The notes: a model not told the origin generated them from the sequence alone. A DNA stretch of 64,000 nucleotides from Timema cristinae (GCA_039000515.1 JBCFYV010002255.1:18500890-18564889), one strand, 5' to 3'; shown: positions 33,284 through 45,544, numbered from the stretch's first letter. Numbers and translations: made by a program.

Positions 33284-33364
33284 GGTCTAAGGCGTCACTC
33301 ACGTGTTAGACTGGCCTGCTGATGACGTGGGGATTGGGGTTCGAATCCCCGGTCGGGTCTACTG

Positions 33365-33947
33365 CTTATTTGGGGATTTCGAAGCTATTTTTCAAAGCGG
33401 TTTACATCTTAGCCTGACGCACCTAAGCAGTCTAAGCACCATCACATATAGACACCAATGTACGGAATAGAAAGAGAGGGAAGGAAATGAGAATTTTACC
33501 CTGTAAGATATCTATTTTACCTACTGATAACAATTACCTTCTTCTATTGACAAGTATAATCAACCACTCTACTATTTGCATCTTGACAACATTGAACATT
33601 GACTTGCTTTCAAGATTACCTTTATATTGTTTTCTATTCTAGATAAACATATTTTACTTCCGTGGAATATTTTAAATCTACATTCCAAAAGGAATATTCC
33701 TACAGTACATTTTCGATAGTAAACCAAATAATCTGAGTTGTGAACAATTTAAAAAAATTGATTAAAAAAACTGCTTTAAGATTTTAAAAATAATTTTGTG
33801 AAAATGTGAGACTATTTTTGAAACTATTTAAGGATTTATAGATTTTGTTTCAAAGAGATAGCAATGAATCCCGCCGAATAAAACGTACATACATTGACAT
33901 GGTAAATCCTATCTCAACTTTCCGTGACGACACAGGAAGGCATCGTC
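33365..33947 (+). mobile_element. 583-bp repeat (R583), intact reference copy
   Basis: Precisely delimited because it splits a SINE-C. It begins CTTATTTGGGGATTTCG and ends GGAAGGCATCGTC, with CTG on both sides (33362-33364, 33948-33950). No terminal inverted repeats are evident. The TTTCTATTCTAG acceptor-like site is followed by LNLHSKRNIPTVHFR and a stop. Confidence 0.85.
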
Positions 33948-34124
33948 CTGAAGGTGTTTTTCCTCTCCTAAAATGGTTTCCCATCCCTCCTTCGATGCAA
34001 ATGAGGGTAGAATACCTCTAAAATGCTTCCTTTCTCAGCCATACCCATTAGAATAATTATCATATATAGGTTTAGTCTGAATAGATAGTAAAACACAGTG
34101 ATAACAAAAACCTATTGACCTAGT

Positions 34125-34610
34125 AATAGCATGTAATTCCAGTGTGTTTACTAACTTTATTTACTCTATGGTACAAGAAACTTGAAAGTTTAATGTCGCA
34201 CCTACAAAAGTATTCCACCCATCTCTCTACTTTTAAATAGATCCATCCAGTCCACCTCATTACACCCGGTATCTCTTTCAAGGCCAGTCTAATGTTATCC
34301 TCCCATCTGCGTCTAGGTCTTCCCAAAGATCTCTTCCCATTGGGCTTGTCACATAATACCCTGGGCACGGTTCTGGATTCTTCCATTGACGCTGCATGTC
34401 CTAGCCACCATAATCTACGAGACTTGATTATCCTAACAATATATTGTGATGATAACAGGATATTTACTCATCATTATGTAACCTCCTTCACTCCCCAGTA
34501 TCTTCATCCCTTTTTGGACCAAATATCTTCCTAAGCACCTTGTTCTATAACACTCAAAATTTATTGGCATCGTGTACGGTAAAATACCATGTTTCTCGAT
34601 TGTATTTTCT
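34125..34610 (-). pseudogene. non-LTR retrotransposon reverse-transcriptase C-terminal end
   Basis: On the minus strand, 34120-34386 encodes EESRTVPRVL, then GKRSLGRPRRRWEDNIRLAL, then KEIPGVMRWTGWIYLKVERW. This is the recognisable tail of arthropod LINE polyproteins (GRPRRRWEDN ... DWxxLAQDRxxW). Its length is about 90 codons, whereas full proteins have about 900-1200. Upstream (34387-34610) is homologous to the copies at 32.7 and 47.2 kb but frame-broken. The polymerase core is missing, so it is inactive. The tail motif is present once here, not expanded. Confidence 0.85.
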
Positions 34611-34719
34611 TTCTAATTAACACTATTATAATTATTGTATTTATTACTAGTGAAAATGTTTTCTAAACATTATACCTCACTAACCACATAAAACTATTAT
34701 TGTGCATGTAATATTACAA

Positions 34720-34982
34720 TAATAATAATAATAATAATAATACTTGGTATCGCGTCTTACTTTACCGTTTGGGTTATACGCCTAAGTACCAATTAGGCTA
34801 ATGGGTTAGTAAATGGGAAGGTTGAATACAAAAGAAGTGAACCCGTAATTGCGTGGAAAACCATTTAGAAAAAATAAAACAGTTCACCCAAGCGAGATTT
34901 GAATCTCGATCTCCCCATCCTCGGCAGTCTAGCTCAACACGAAACTAGCGCGTTAGCCAACTATGCCATAAGCGAGGTGGGT
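34720..34982 (-). mobile_element. SINE-A copy, full length
   Basis: (AAT)n at the left, complement of the shared 3' segment with mutations, body with a deletion in the GGAGAGAGTGG block, B box, head ending AAGCGAGGTGGGT. Flanks ATTACAA / ATTATAACAA are possible target duplications. Confidence 0.88.
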
Positions 34983-34989
34983 ATTATAA

Positions 34990-35400
34990 CAATTGCATTA
35001 TCTATCATACAAAAACAGTAGATTTCAGAGTAAGGAACAAAGTTAGTCAAGAGGTTGAAAGGTGAAAAATGTACGCCAAAGTTTGTTCCAATATTTTGGC
35101 AAATTTTAACCAAATTCAGGGGGAATGACATGTGGAAACCAAACTTGTTGAACCCATTCATGTTTCTGGACCCAACCTTTCTTTAAGACAGACAAATGCA
35201 ATGTAAAAATAACGCTTAAGATCCCTTGATCATCGGTGTATGAAATAAAGTACTGCAAAAATAAAAAATTACAATTCTATCAATATAATTTTGAATGCAT
35301 GACAGGAGAACTAAACAAAAATACCCAGATCAATTTTCACTCAGACATAAACGTGTCAATTGTCCCCAAGAGAGGGATTTTGATTTCGTTCCAGGCCCAC
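34990..35400. other. no gene recognised
   Basis: AT-rich. The frame at 34961-35161 (minus) starts in the SINE and has no domain. Confidence 0.5.
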
Positions 35401-35404
35401 TGTA

Positions 35405-35530
35405 TCACATAAAGATTCTGGAAGCACCAGGAATCGAACCCGGGACCTCTGGGTCTGTAGCCATCTCTACCTTAAGAGTGTAAATACGCGGATGAACCGG
35501 ATGGGTAGTAAGAACAGCAGAAAAAAAAGA
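35405..35530. mobile_element. composite SINE fragments
   Basis: 35425-35462 is a reversed tRNA-like B box (AATCGAACCCGGGACCTCTG), as in SINE-D. 35465-35530 is a forward SINE 3' segment (CCGGATGGGTAGTAAGAAC) with poly-A. Probably two truncated insertions joined. The frame at 35295-35483 is not a gene. Confidence 0.55.
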
Positions 35531-35843
35531 TAGCTTAAACCATAGTTTATATTAAAAAAAAACATGTATATTACAAGGACCATTTGTATCACAGTGCAGT
35601 GTATTTTATTACGAGTGTGATGCTTTCAGAGTACATTATTATTATTATTATTTTATTTGTGAAAGATTCTCAAAAGGACAGCTTAAGTACACACCTCTTT
35701 TAAATCATAAAATAATAACTGAAATGGTATTTTTTACAGAACAACGGGAAAAGCACTTTAAAAAAATATATATAACGAAGTGAATGAGGGTGACATAAGT
35801 TGTTAACATGACAAACTGAGGTAGGTGGAGGAAGGGGGAGGCG

Positions 35844-35879
<36 letters not shown>

Positions 35880-36589
35880 TGGGGAAATAGATGAAAGGGA
35901 ATGATGGAAGAGCATCACGCAAACAAATTATTCCGTTCAGCACGCGAACCACTCAACGCTGAATCGTTATTTTACAGGCCACTTGGATGTACCAGGAGTC
36001 GAGAAAAACCAAATTTATATATATATAGCAATTGGAAATTCACAACATATATGTTTTTATTAAAGTGACAGGGACATAACAAAGAATGGAGTAACGTTCG
36101 CCGACTAACAGATACGCTCAGATTACCGCCAGTCATAAATATGCGTAAGCCATTATTTGTAGTTAACAAAATATCGTTGCTGATCAATACAGTGTTTTTT
36201 TTATCAGATTATTTTATGTACTCTTTAAACACGATTTTAATGTCAATTTCAACAGAAAGGATAAAGGAAGGTAAACACAATACCTATCATATTTCAAAGC
36301 ATAAACCAAATTATGGCATCATGGACACTGCATATATCAAGTAGGAGTTGGCGATTGATTGGTGAATTTTACCTGAGGTTTGCTAGGCCCGTCTCATACA
36401 AGTGCAACTTCACCCCGTCATCGATAGTCCAGTCTATTGAGAGTGTGATAGACCACTCGGCTATTGAAGCAGGTTATCTCAAGGGTTAAAAGTACTTATA
36501 TAAATATAAGTTAAAGTATATTTAGCCCTAGTCTCCTTCAAAAATATTTAGGCGTAAACCCTTTACAGGACCGTATTAACATATTTAGA
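35531..36589. other. no gene recognised; (GA)n
   Basis: (GA)n at about 35847-35874. A reversed SINE head trace at 36410-36478 (CCAGTCTATTGAGAGTGTGA). Frames at 35972-36344 have no domain. Confidence 0.5.
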
Positions 36590-36830
36590 GTAGGCGTAGG
36601 ATTAGGTTAAGTTTCTCATAGAGCATTTATGTCTCAGTGAAATTAGGATGTTTTCGTGCCAAAGGGTGCTTGTTATATATGGCTATATTTTTAGATGAAG
36701 TATACCCACATTTGTGTGGAGGGAGAGTGGAAAACCATTTTTGGATAGCCGCCCTCAGTACACCCGACAGAGATTCGAACCTTGATCTCCTCGCCATCAG
36801 CGGTCTAATCTACTGCGAGAGTAGCACGTA
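36590..36830 (-). mobile_element. SINE-C copy
   Basis: In reverse: head GCGGTCTAATCTACTGCGAG (given strand), B box CAGAGATTCGAACCTTGATC, and a well-kept body CCACATTTGTGTGGAGGGAG. The 3' segment is absent or decayed. Confidence 0.75.
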
Positions 36831-36839
36831 GGAGTTCTA

Positions 36840-37753
36840 AAAATAGAAATTAAATTCACAGCTTTGATACTAAATGAATATATCTGCTAACTAAATAATT
36901 AACTAATCTAACACCCCTCTAATTACCAATCAAGTAAATGTATACACATAAAAGCGCAAAGTTATTGTGTATAGTGGATAAATGTTGTAAATATAACTTC
37001 AGACACCTGTAGTCTATATACAGGGTGTATCGGTGTATTTGGGAAGTACCTAGCTGTAATGTGGATAATAGACCTCAAAATAACACAAAAAGTCCCCATG
37101 AACATATGTTCGATGGTTCCCGAGATGAGGTCTTCCCAGGTTCTGGTAGAATTGTTAATAGTCCTACTTGATATTTTGTAATGTTAAAAGGTTCATAGAA
37201 GCGTATGAATATGAAACAGTTTTTTTTATTTATTAAACCTCTGAAATGAGAAAACAAAAAAAATGACTAAATTAGCGTGAACGGACTATAACAACTGTCA
37301 TCAACCAGTATTAAACTATTAACCATGGATACTAATAAACTAACTAGGCAATTCCCTAGTTGGCTGTATATGGGAGGGGGGGGGGGGGGAGCAGCTACAT
37401 GGTAATGCCCCGTATACATCGCGTTAATGTGAAGATACGCTACCTCCACTATACGAAGTAACGACTCCATTTCTCTTCCTAGCAACAATAAAAGGGTAAA
37501 CATATTATAACGATTTTATTTCTTCAGTTCAACTTTCAAAGAAAGCAGATCCAAGAAAATATAAACTTTTTTTTATCAACATTGATAACATTTTACTATA
37601 TTATTAGTGCTATTTTTATGTAGTGACTAGTTTTTAGACCTATCTACGACAAGTTGATCATAATATTAACCAATCTAACAAAACCTAGCCCTCAAATGGT
37701 GAGTGCATGTAATTTTAGGCTCTGCCTGTAAAAAAAAAAAGTAGATTTCTGTC
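36840..37753. other. no gene recognised; G-run
   Basis: G-run of about 15 at 37376-37390. Minus-strand frames at 37075-37257 and 37267-37503 have no domain; the proline run in the second comes from the G-run. Confidence 0.5.
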
Positions 37754-37762
37754 GTAAGAGTG

Positions 37763-38052
37763 TATTAATTAATATTAGCACCGCGTCTTACTACCCGTTC
37801 GGGTTATACGCACTTACGCTAATGTGTAATTGTAGGGTAATTGTGAGATTAAATGGAGGACCTACAGTTTAACTTGGAATCCGAACCACGGTGGTCTGGT
37901 ATTCCACACATTCACAAGATGTGATTAACACACGTCTTTTCAGAGGTGAAGGAAGAGTTTGGTAACACATAAATATGTGCCGTGACCGAGGATTGAACTC
38001 CGGACCCCAGCACAGAAGTCCGACACCTTATCCCTAGACCACCAGGTCACCT
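37763..38052 (-). mobile_element. SINE-B copy, near full length, with target duplication
   Basis: GTAAGAGTG at 37754-37762 and 38053-38061. Tail only TTAATTAATATTA, so the (ATT)n is short. Head complement ACCACCAGGTCAC at the right. Confidence 0.95.
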
Positions 38053-38061
38053 GTAAGAGTG

Positions 38062-38310
38062 GATAAGATGAGAGTGACATAAATTAATTATAACTTATTT
38101 TTATTAAATGAATTATACGAAAAGGCCAAATAAAGCCGACCCTGGCTTAAAATAGGCTTGTAGAGATATATATCAACATGACCTATGACTAATTAATAGT
38201 AATTGGAAGATCAGTTTAGCCGGAACTGCCTCAGTTCTAAACAAAGAGGATGCCAGGTCTACACATACCAAATCTATTATTAGTAAAAAAACATATCCTC
38301 TTGTGATAAA
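38062..38310. other. no gene recognised
   Basis: Spacer between two SINE-B insertions, AT-rich. Confidence 0.5.
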
Positions 38311-38322
38311 CCCGTTAAAATT

Positions 38323-38597
38323 ATTATTATTAGCACCGCGTCTTACTACCCGTTCGGGTTATACGCACATACGCTAATGTGTAATGGTAGGGTGATTGTG
38401 AGATGAAATGAAGGACCTACAGTTTAACGTGGAATCCGAACCACGGTGGAGGCCTGGCACTCCCACATTCACAAGATGTCTTGTCAGAGGTGAAGGAAGG
38501 GTTTGGTAATCAGATAAATCTGTGCCGGGACCGAGGATTGAACCCCGGCCGCCAGCACAGAAGTCTGACACCTTACCCCTAGACCACCAGTCACCGT
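38323..38597 (-). mobile_element. SINE-B copy, near full length, with target duplication
   Basis: Perfect 12-bp direct repeat CCCGTTAAAATT at 38311-38322 and 38598-38609. Lacks the GTGTATTAATCACAACTTGT-type insert carried by the neighbouring copy. Confidence 0.97.
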
Positions 38598-38609
38598 CCC
38601 GTTAAAATT

Positions 38610-41184
38610 GTTGCACAATGAACTATAATAATTTTTCATCCAATTTTAACACAACTAGGCAGTTCCATTACATAGGCCCTGTTTAATATTTAAGTATGCA
38701 AGGAGCATTGTTATACTACCTATTTTTTTACTTGAGGTTATTCCAGAGGGCATAAAATTGTTTAAAAACTCTTCTGAAATGCTGCATTTATCCCGGTCAA
38801 CCTTACCGTCGACTGGATACACACTAATGTAACAACGGGCCTAGCGTATTAGAATACTAAATACCGCATTTAATGATGCCACTTTGTCATTTCGCGGGCA
38901 CGGAATGGCCAATAGAAATATCAGTTGGGCTCAGTCTAATACTAAACGTTTCGTGAATTACCGAGCCGTGTATCAATATTTACTCTGGCATTTATCTGAT
39001 ATTTTCTTTCAATCTGGTTTTTTTTTTCCATCACCAAATTGCATTAGCCAAAACCGAAATTTACAGTCGAGTTCTCATACACTATTTTTAACCTGAGAGT
39101 TTTAAACTCCTTCCACAACAGAGATTATTTTATTACTTGTCTTGAACAGTGTCCAATGAGAATGTGGAAGAGTTGGTTAATACTACCTTAAGTCATCCCC
39201 TAACAGTAAAACTTCCCCCAAATGGGAAATGATTATTCATTATAGCCTATTTTCCAACAAATGATTGACTGTATATAAATATTGCATAGCCCGGAGCCAT
39301 AGTTGACTTATCCATAGAACCCCTAGAATCCATATAAATGGTTTTATGTTTTTAGTTAAATTTCGTTTTTTTAAAGCTCACTATTCGGTGTTATTTCTTG
39401 TTTATTCAAAATTATATGTTACATGAGCTATTGAAATATTATTTACATACTGAGAAAATGTGTACAAAATTGAATTTACTATTGAAACCTTATATATTTG
39501 CTTTAAAATTCTTTGTTAAGTATGTCTGCATATTTCACCATTTGTGTAGCTTAAAGTTAGCTTACACTACAAGAAAATACTAGTCAAATTACAGCTTGGT
39601 CAAAATTTCTCCTTAATTTCATGTTTATTTAAAGATTTTTTTTAGTAAAAGCAGTTTTATTTCGTTTTACAGGAGGATTTTGTGTAACTAGACAATTTCG
39701 TTTTATTTAGCTTTTCAAAAACATTGTAAATAATATAAAAAAACTATCAAAGGAAAAAATACTTAATTCCATCTTTGTATGGCACTTTTCGATTTATCGC
39801 CTCTCATTATTTTTACGGGGCTCTAGCTATCCCATATTTAGCAGTTTATCCTCTGATGACTGTTGCATCCCTCAACGTTATTCTAAAACAAGTTTTGGTT
39901 GTACGTTCGATGTCAAATATTTTGTTATTGAAAACTTTTTCTTCCTTGTTCGTGTCAGACATATCTTGTAAAATTTTCGGAAGGTGACTTGGGGATTCCT
40001 TTGGTTAAAGTCTTGCCACTTCCCGCCTTGTATGATCAGTATGTTTTGTAGATCCCGGATAACAAAATTTTCGCAATCAAAACATCAAGTTGTGTGATTA
40101 TCGTGTTTCCTGGTAAAGTCATCTGTGAAGATATCGAAGAAAGTTTCTTACAGATTCTTTGGCTCGACCAATGAACCAACTACACAAATATAAGCAAATA
40201 TATGCCTGAGATGATATGGTATTCTCTCTAAAAACAGCTTCTATCAGACAATGTATCCTCCCACACTCTTTCATTTTCAACATGCCTTTTAATTAAGAGT
40301 ATTCATTGATTTGTCTGAATACATATGCATGTGAAGGTATGCTTAAAATTAAATTAACATGTTTAAAGTTACCTTATTAACATTTATTTGCCAAAGAAAC
40401 AAGTTTTTATTAACTAATACAGATATGAAAAAATAAAATATAAAACTATGAAAACAGTAAAATGTATTACGATCTGGTATTTTTCTTTGGATTTGATATT
40501 GGAATTTTTGCTCTAGTTTATCTTTGTTTTTAAAATGTTAATAACATTTCGACAAGATAAGATGGTTAAATAAATCAAGATTTTATTTTTTATCAGTTTT
40601 CAAGTTTGAAAGTTTTGCGTACCTCTTTAGTGGTTCCTCTACGGTTTAACCAAATTTAGTTTTTTGAGTTTATTGAGAAGTGCTAACAATCCTTTGGACT
40701 GATATACGAGTAACACACACACACACACACAACACTATACTTTTATTTATTAAGATAATATATATTAAAAATGGCGGTTCCGAAAGCATTATTTGTCTTA
40801 TGGAGTTATATAAAAGTAGATATATTGACTTTAAATTTGAAATTTATTCTGAAAATTAGGTCAACTCTTATAAACGTAGTAGAATTCAATAGTTTTTATT
40901 ATACTTGTGATCAAAATAAACTGTGGGGGAAGACTGCTTTTAGGGCTACCAGTACTTGTTTTGTTTATGCTATTGCAAATATGGGACTATCGATTAAAGC
41001 TGAATACAAAATTGAATGACCCTCATTAAGCCGTGGATTTTTTTTCTTTATAAATTTTACAAAGCGTAAACAAGGTCACCCATATAGATTAGCTATTTAT
41101 CTTACTAGTTCTACTATTTTTACAAGCTTTAGCCTACTAATTTCTAACACAAATCAATGGGAACACGGTTTAGATTTCAAGTTT
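38610..41184. other. long stretch without a recognised gene or family repeat
   Basis: AT-rich, the least repeat-filled 2.5 kb here. (AC)n at about 40711-40731. Frames at 38884-39096, 39398-39583, 39775-39987 and 40771-41019 are 61-82 codons long. That at 39775 (TVASLNVILKQVLVVRSM) has the most protein-like composition but no recognised domain or splice context. Confidence 0.5.
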
Positions 41185-41335
41185 GTCTAGTCTATATTTT
41201 GGGTTATGGGAATGTCGAGGTTCGAATTCCGGTCGTGTAAGAAGTGTGTTTTTACCAGATGATTTTTCCCCGCTCTCTATCTACACCCATGCAGGTATAT
41301 TTCCTTCAATTCTACCATTCTCAGAATAAAAACAT
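41185..41335 (+). mobile_element. SINE-C fragment
   Basis: GAGGTTCGAATTCCGGTCG B box, then body CCCGCTCTCTATCTACACCC. Head and 3' end are decayed. Confidence 0.65.
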
Positions 41336-41418
41336 TTACACTTTAAATTAGAAAATAAAAACTATTTAATAACAAATGAATAGCACCAAACTGAATCAAA
41401 TTTTCAAATTCCTGTTTC

Positions 41419-41641
41419 AGTGGGCACATGGTCTAAGGCATCACTCTCACAATGAACTAGAATCCCGAAGACCGGAATATCGGGGTTCGATCCCCACCGG
41501 GTGTTGTGAGGGTGGTTTTTCTAAGTTGTCTTCCACTCTAACTACCCTATAAACTCAACCTTCCTAATCACTAACACATTAGTGTAATTAGACATAGAAG
41601 TATAATCAGAAAGGGTAGTAAGACACGGTGTTAAAAAAAAA
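41419..41641 (+). mobile_element. SINE-C copy
   Basis: ACATGGTCTAAGGCATCACT A-box side, CGGGGTTCGATCCCCACCGG B box, body, then AGAAAGGGTAGTAAGACACGG and poly-A. Confidence 0.88.
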
Positions 41642-41745
41642 TGATAAATATCCGTCATGAGCATAGCGGCGATAGATGATAAACTTTTTAAATGAAGAGA
41701 AGAAGTTGTCATTAAATTACAGGACATCCTTGACAGATATTTAAC
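41642..41745. mobile_element. hairpin MITE fragment
   Basis: ATAAATATCCGTCATGAGCA, AGATGATAAACTTTTTAAAT and AGGACATCCTTGACAGATAT match the central region of the TTAA MITE. Both termini are missing. The SINE-C poly-A abuts it, so the SINE may have inserted within the MITE. Confidence 0.75.
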
Positions 41746-41974
41746 ATTAATATTTAAAATTATTGTGTCTTACAAGACCAATCAGAGCATAATATGATAT
41801 GTTCACTTAATGTAATAAAGACGTGTTTTTATTACTTCGTGCCTACGTCAGGTTAGTTGAATCTACTGAAGGTTTAAACGCACTGGAGAACAATTAATTA
41901 TGTGTTTGTAAGTTATTATTTCTAATAAAACTTCAGATTTCTCTTACTTGAACTTATCTTTTTGGGTTTACAAC
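41746..41974. other. no gene recognised
   Basis: AT-rich spacer. Confidence 0.5.
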
Positions 41975-42165
41975 TGATGGCCGAAGACGGAGAGATCGTA
42001 ATATCTAATCCCGGTTGAGTTTACTTAGGATGGTTTTGCCTGAGCGTTTCTCAATCCTTACATAAATACCTGGGTAATGCCCTCTAAATTATGTCCTACC
42101 CATACCAAACCCGTTAGTGTAACGACGACACGGATTGTTCAAAACGAGTAGTAAGACATGGTAAA
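41975..42165 (+). mobile_element. SINE-C copy, degenerate
   Basis: GATGGCCGAAGACGGAGAGA, TCTAATCCCGGTTGAG, body, AACGAGTAGTAAGACATGG. Confidence 0.65.
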
Positions 42166-42659
42166 CTTTTAATTTTATAAGTAGATTATATGCAGAGAAG
42201 TATCTTAAATCTCTTCTTCCAAGCAAAAGATTATATGCATAGAAGTATCTTAAATTTCCTTCTTCCAAGCAAAAGCCTCTAACGAAAGAGAAGTTTAAAA
42301 TAGTGAGAGCGCTATAAACAAGAAACAAACAAAGCCTTTAATGGATTAATTGGAGATTAAATAGGATTTGAAGTCCTCTTTGTTTCGCAGAACAAAAAAT
42401 CCAATAGGTAATGTGAGTCTTTTACAAACATAGCCTACATAATTGATTTTTTTAAAAAGGAAAAGAGGTAGATGGACTTTAGAAGAAAATCATTTGTTGA
42501 TGTACATATTGGACTCTTTAATTATAATTGCATTACTTTTATTATTATTATTATTATTATTTTTTTTTTAACCTTACTCACAGTCTGAGCTAGCCACATA
42601 GTTTGACTATAAATAAATAATGGCGTGTCTATTGTCTGTGCTGCATCAACCTGTAGCTC
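42166..42659. other. no gene; short direct repeat
   Basis: A roughly 45-bp tandem duplication at 42179-42285 (AGATTATATGCANAGAAGTA, CTTCTTCCAAGCAAAAG). (TTA)n at 42539-42560. Confidence 0.6.
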
Positions 42660-42930
42660 AGTTTGCTGAAAGATTACCCAGTACTAATGTACTGTCGCTT
42701 AGGGACGCCAGAATGTACTAATCGTACATCTTTCCTGGAGGCTCGTTCCATGTCCCGATGAGATGAGGTGATAGTGATTGTGAGTATGACGGGATGGAGC
42801 CGATGAAGATCTTAACCTAGCTTTAGGCTAATTAACCAAACCCTTGTGACCGTGATAATTATTCCACTTTCGAGAAGAACCCCCGGTACCTACCGAGAAT
42901 CAAATCCGGGACCTCTAAGTTAGCAGCCAG
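42660..42930 (-). mobile_element. SINE-D copy 2
   Basis: Colinear with 10.1-10.4 kb: AGTACTAATGTACTGTCGC, GAATGTACTAATCGTACATC, GTTCCATGTCCCGATGAGAT, and reversed tRNA-like B box AATCAAATCCGGGACCTCTA. The A-box side is lost. Confidence 0.8.
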
Positions 42931-42954
42931 GGGCCACGAAAAGGTTATATTTTG

Positions 42955-43150
42955 ACTAAGGGAGAGAAATTGTTGAGGTATAATTTAGAAGAAATGCGTC
43001 CGAATTTGCTTGGAAGTAGGGTAGGACACTGTCTAGGGGGAAAAATACCCCAGTTCATCCGGCCAGGATACTAATAAATTCTCAGTCACTGTCAAACCAG
43101 ACAATGCGAGTCTGACGCCTTTGTCCACGTTCCCACCGTTACAGGTTATT
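42955..43150 (-). mobile_element. SINE-C copy, degenerate
   Basis: In reverse: body TCCGAATTTGCTTGGAAGTA, head side AACCAGACAATGCGAGTCTG and ACGCCTTTGTCCACG. Confidence 0.6.
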
Positions 43151-45544
43151 ATCATTATTATTTACAGGTGTTTTAATTAGCGGGTTTGCACAAAAATTTA
43201 CCCCCAAACCATCACCACTTCAAAACAAAATTCCAGTTCAAACGGGATTCGAAGCGGATACTTTCACGTGAGGTGGCTCACCGTTTGAAACGAGCTACGT
43301 ATTAACGCCAAGACCAAAGAAAAAATACACTAAAACAATAAAAAATGTTAATTTAGAGTAGTGTTTCTCATATTGCGGTCCTCAGACACTAATATTCTCA
43401 TTTTCCCGCGTTTTCTGGTTTGTGAAAATACTTTTTTTATTTTCGTCTGCGTTTCCCTACATTTTTATTTTGTCTCTTTTCTTTCGCTTCTTTATTCGCC
43501 CAGTGTTTTTGGAGACACACTCCAACAAATTGAAAAGATAACTTACCCGTTGAGCGAGGTTTTTTTTATATTAAAGAAAGAAAGAAAACTCAATCTATGC
43601 CAAGGCTCCAATTCTAATGTAGCAGAATGTTTTATAGAGCGAGTAATTTACGGAGTAGATACAAACGCTCGAACAAGTGCATTCGAATTGTTTTGTTTTT
43701 GTTTTTTAACTTTTTCTCAAGATTACAAGGAGACGTAATATAATCTAATGTAAATTTAGATATTTAGAGCGTGAATGACACTGACATAATATTAATAATA
43801 GTGAATAGGTTGGTCATTGCCTCACTGTGCAATCACAAATATAGCTATTTGTAATCTTGTCCATATTATGTATTGGTAATAAAAGATTTTTGTTTTAAGT
43901 TTCGCCAATCCTTCTCAAAAATACGTCATTGAGTGCGTTAAAAAAAATCCAAGCCGAAATCTTTTATTACAAAGCTATGATGCATAAAATCTCTTTGGAT
44001 TTCAATTAGCAATTAAGTAGCTAAAGTTAACTAATCTGATAATAAGAATTGCATAGAAATAAATAATATATAATTTTAAAATAAGGGTAGAAAAATATAT
44101 CATAGTAAAACTAAAAATATTTTAATTAAATGAAACATTTATATTAATCTAAATCTGCGTTTAATTTAAACAAACGGTTAAGTTTGACATTATACACGTG
44201 ATTCAGGGTCGTTCGGTGATCGAATCACAGGCCGTATATCAATATTATTACAGTCATACCCGAATTTATAGGGGGGCAAAAGGGGCTCCCCAGTTAAAGA
44301 AACCCTACTTTATACAGAAATATGATAGTTAAAAGATAAATTTATTTTAATAAAATAAGAAAATTGTGACAATCAATCTTTTAAAGGGGATATACGTTTT
44401 AATTATCGTTACTAATGTTGATATTACATTTGAAATTTTTGGGGTGTTTGATCCGTTGTCATCGGCGACGTAAAGTGTATTGTGGCAAGATTCATCCCCC
44501 ACATGCCTCTCCAGTGTTGCGAGCCCTTACTTTACCCTTTAAGATGTATCATGATTTAGGTTGGAAGAACAAGTTAAAAGATTCAAACTTTTTATTTTGC
44601 AGCCAACATTACAAAAATTGTAATATATTATTATTTGTTAATGTTGCAAATAATCTGACTTAATGTGTGAATATATTACAATTGTTTAAATCATTAATTT
44701 TTTTTATAAGCTTATCATGCCTTTTTTTTTTATTCCACTAGGGCTTAGCTTATAAGTTAGGGATATATTGCAATTCAGCAAGGTTTGACTGCTACCTTTC
44801 AGGCCAAACCAAGTGTATATGTATTATAAATATTCTCACTTTAAATTAAACATTTTTCAAAACCAAACTGATGTATACATTTTATTCAATCTTGGGGGAA
44901 CTACTTTCCTCTAGATCCGGTAAATAAAACCACCAATTTTAAAAAAAAATTTTTTTTATAAGAGTATGTATTTAAAAAAATAAAGCAAAATGTATTATGA
45001 AAGTAAAAGAAAAAATTTAAATATTTAAAACACCATCGTTTAGAAGAAAAGAGATAATATAAGAATATTTCGTAAAGTAAAACTTTACAGTAATTTTTAC
45101 TATAAGAATGATCAGGTAAATTTGTAACAAAACAAAAAATTTCCGGAGAAAATATATTTTACCTGCGTTTTCAATAATAAAAAGGTATATTTAAATGTTG
45201 TTATATTGACAGTCCTGGCACCATATTTTATTGGCCACATTAACATTAAAAAATAAATGGTACAAAACATCTCACATACTTTATCACGTTTTTATATAAA
45301 AATGGAGAAATTAATTACATAAAACTCGTAATATATCTGAAATGAAATAATATACATTATTGCAGAAACACTCTACCAAAGAGAATAAATGAAATAATAT
45401 AAACTGTTACAGAAACATACATAAACATCCTTTTACTAAATAGCATATGAATCAATTAGCCAGAACTCAATTTAACTTAACAAGTGCCTATAGAAACGAA
45501 TGTCAATCAATACCCGATTAAGAGATATTTGGTTTTTTCCTTTA
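43151..45544. other. long AT-rich stretch without a recognised gene
   Basis: The longest frame, 125 codons at 43361-43738, is F/L/S-rich and low complexity. Its start GTGTTTCTCATATTGCGGTCC looks like an orphan hAT end, so it is probably repeat. 44.25-44.66 kb has a GGGGGGCAAAAGGGGCTCCCC patch and an 82-codon frame without a domain. 44.9-45.5 kb is almost pure A/T. Confidence 0.5.

Larger units (their letters stand above)
32945..34110 (+). mobile_element. SINE-C copy interrupted by two elements
   Basis: Three pieces: head start AAAGTGGACAAATGGTCTAAG (ending 32966), head remainder with B box GGGGTTCGAATCCCCGGTCGG (33284-33364), and body plus 3' segment (33948-34110: CCTAAAATGGTTTCCC, GATGCAAATGAGGGTAG, AGATAGTAAAACAC). 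A hAT-like element and R583 fill the gaps. Confidence 0.88.

Noticed and set aside
43361..43738. 125-codon open frame
   Set aside because: Low-complexity F/L/S-rich peptide from T-rich DNA, no domain, start overlaps a hAT-like terminus sequence, no splice or promoter context.
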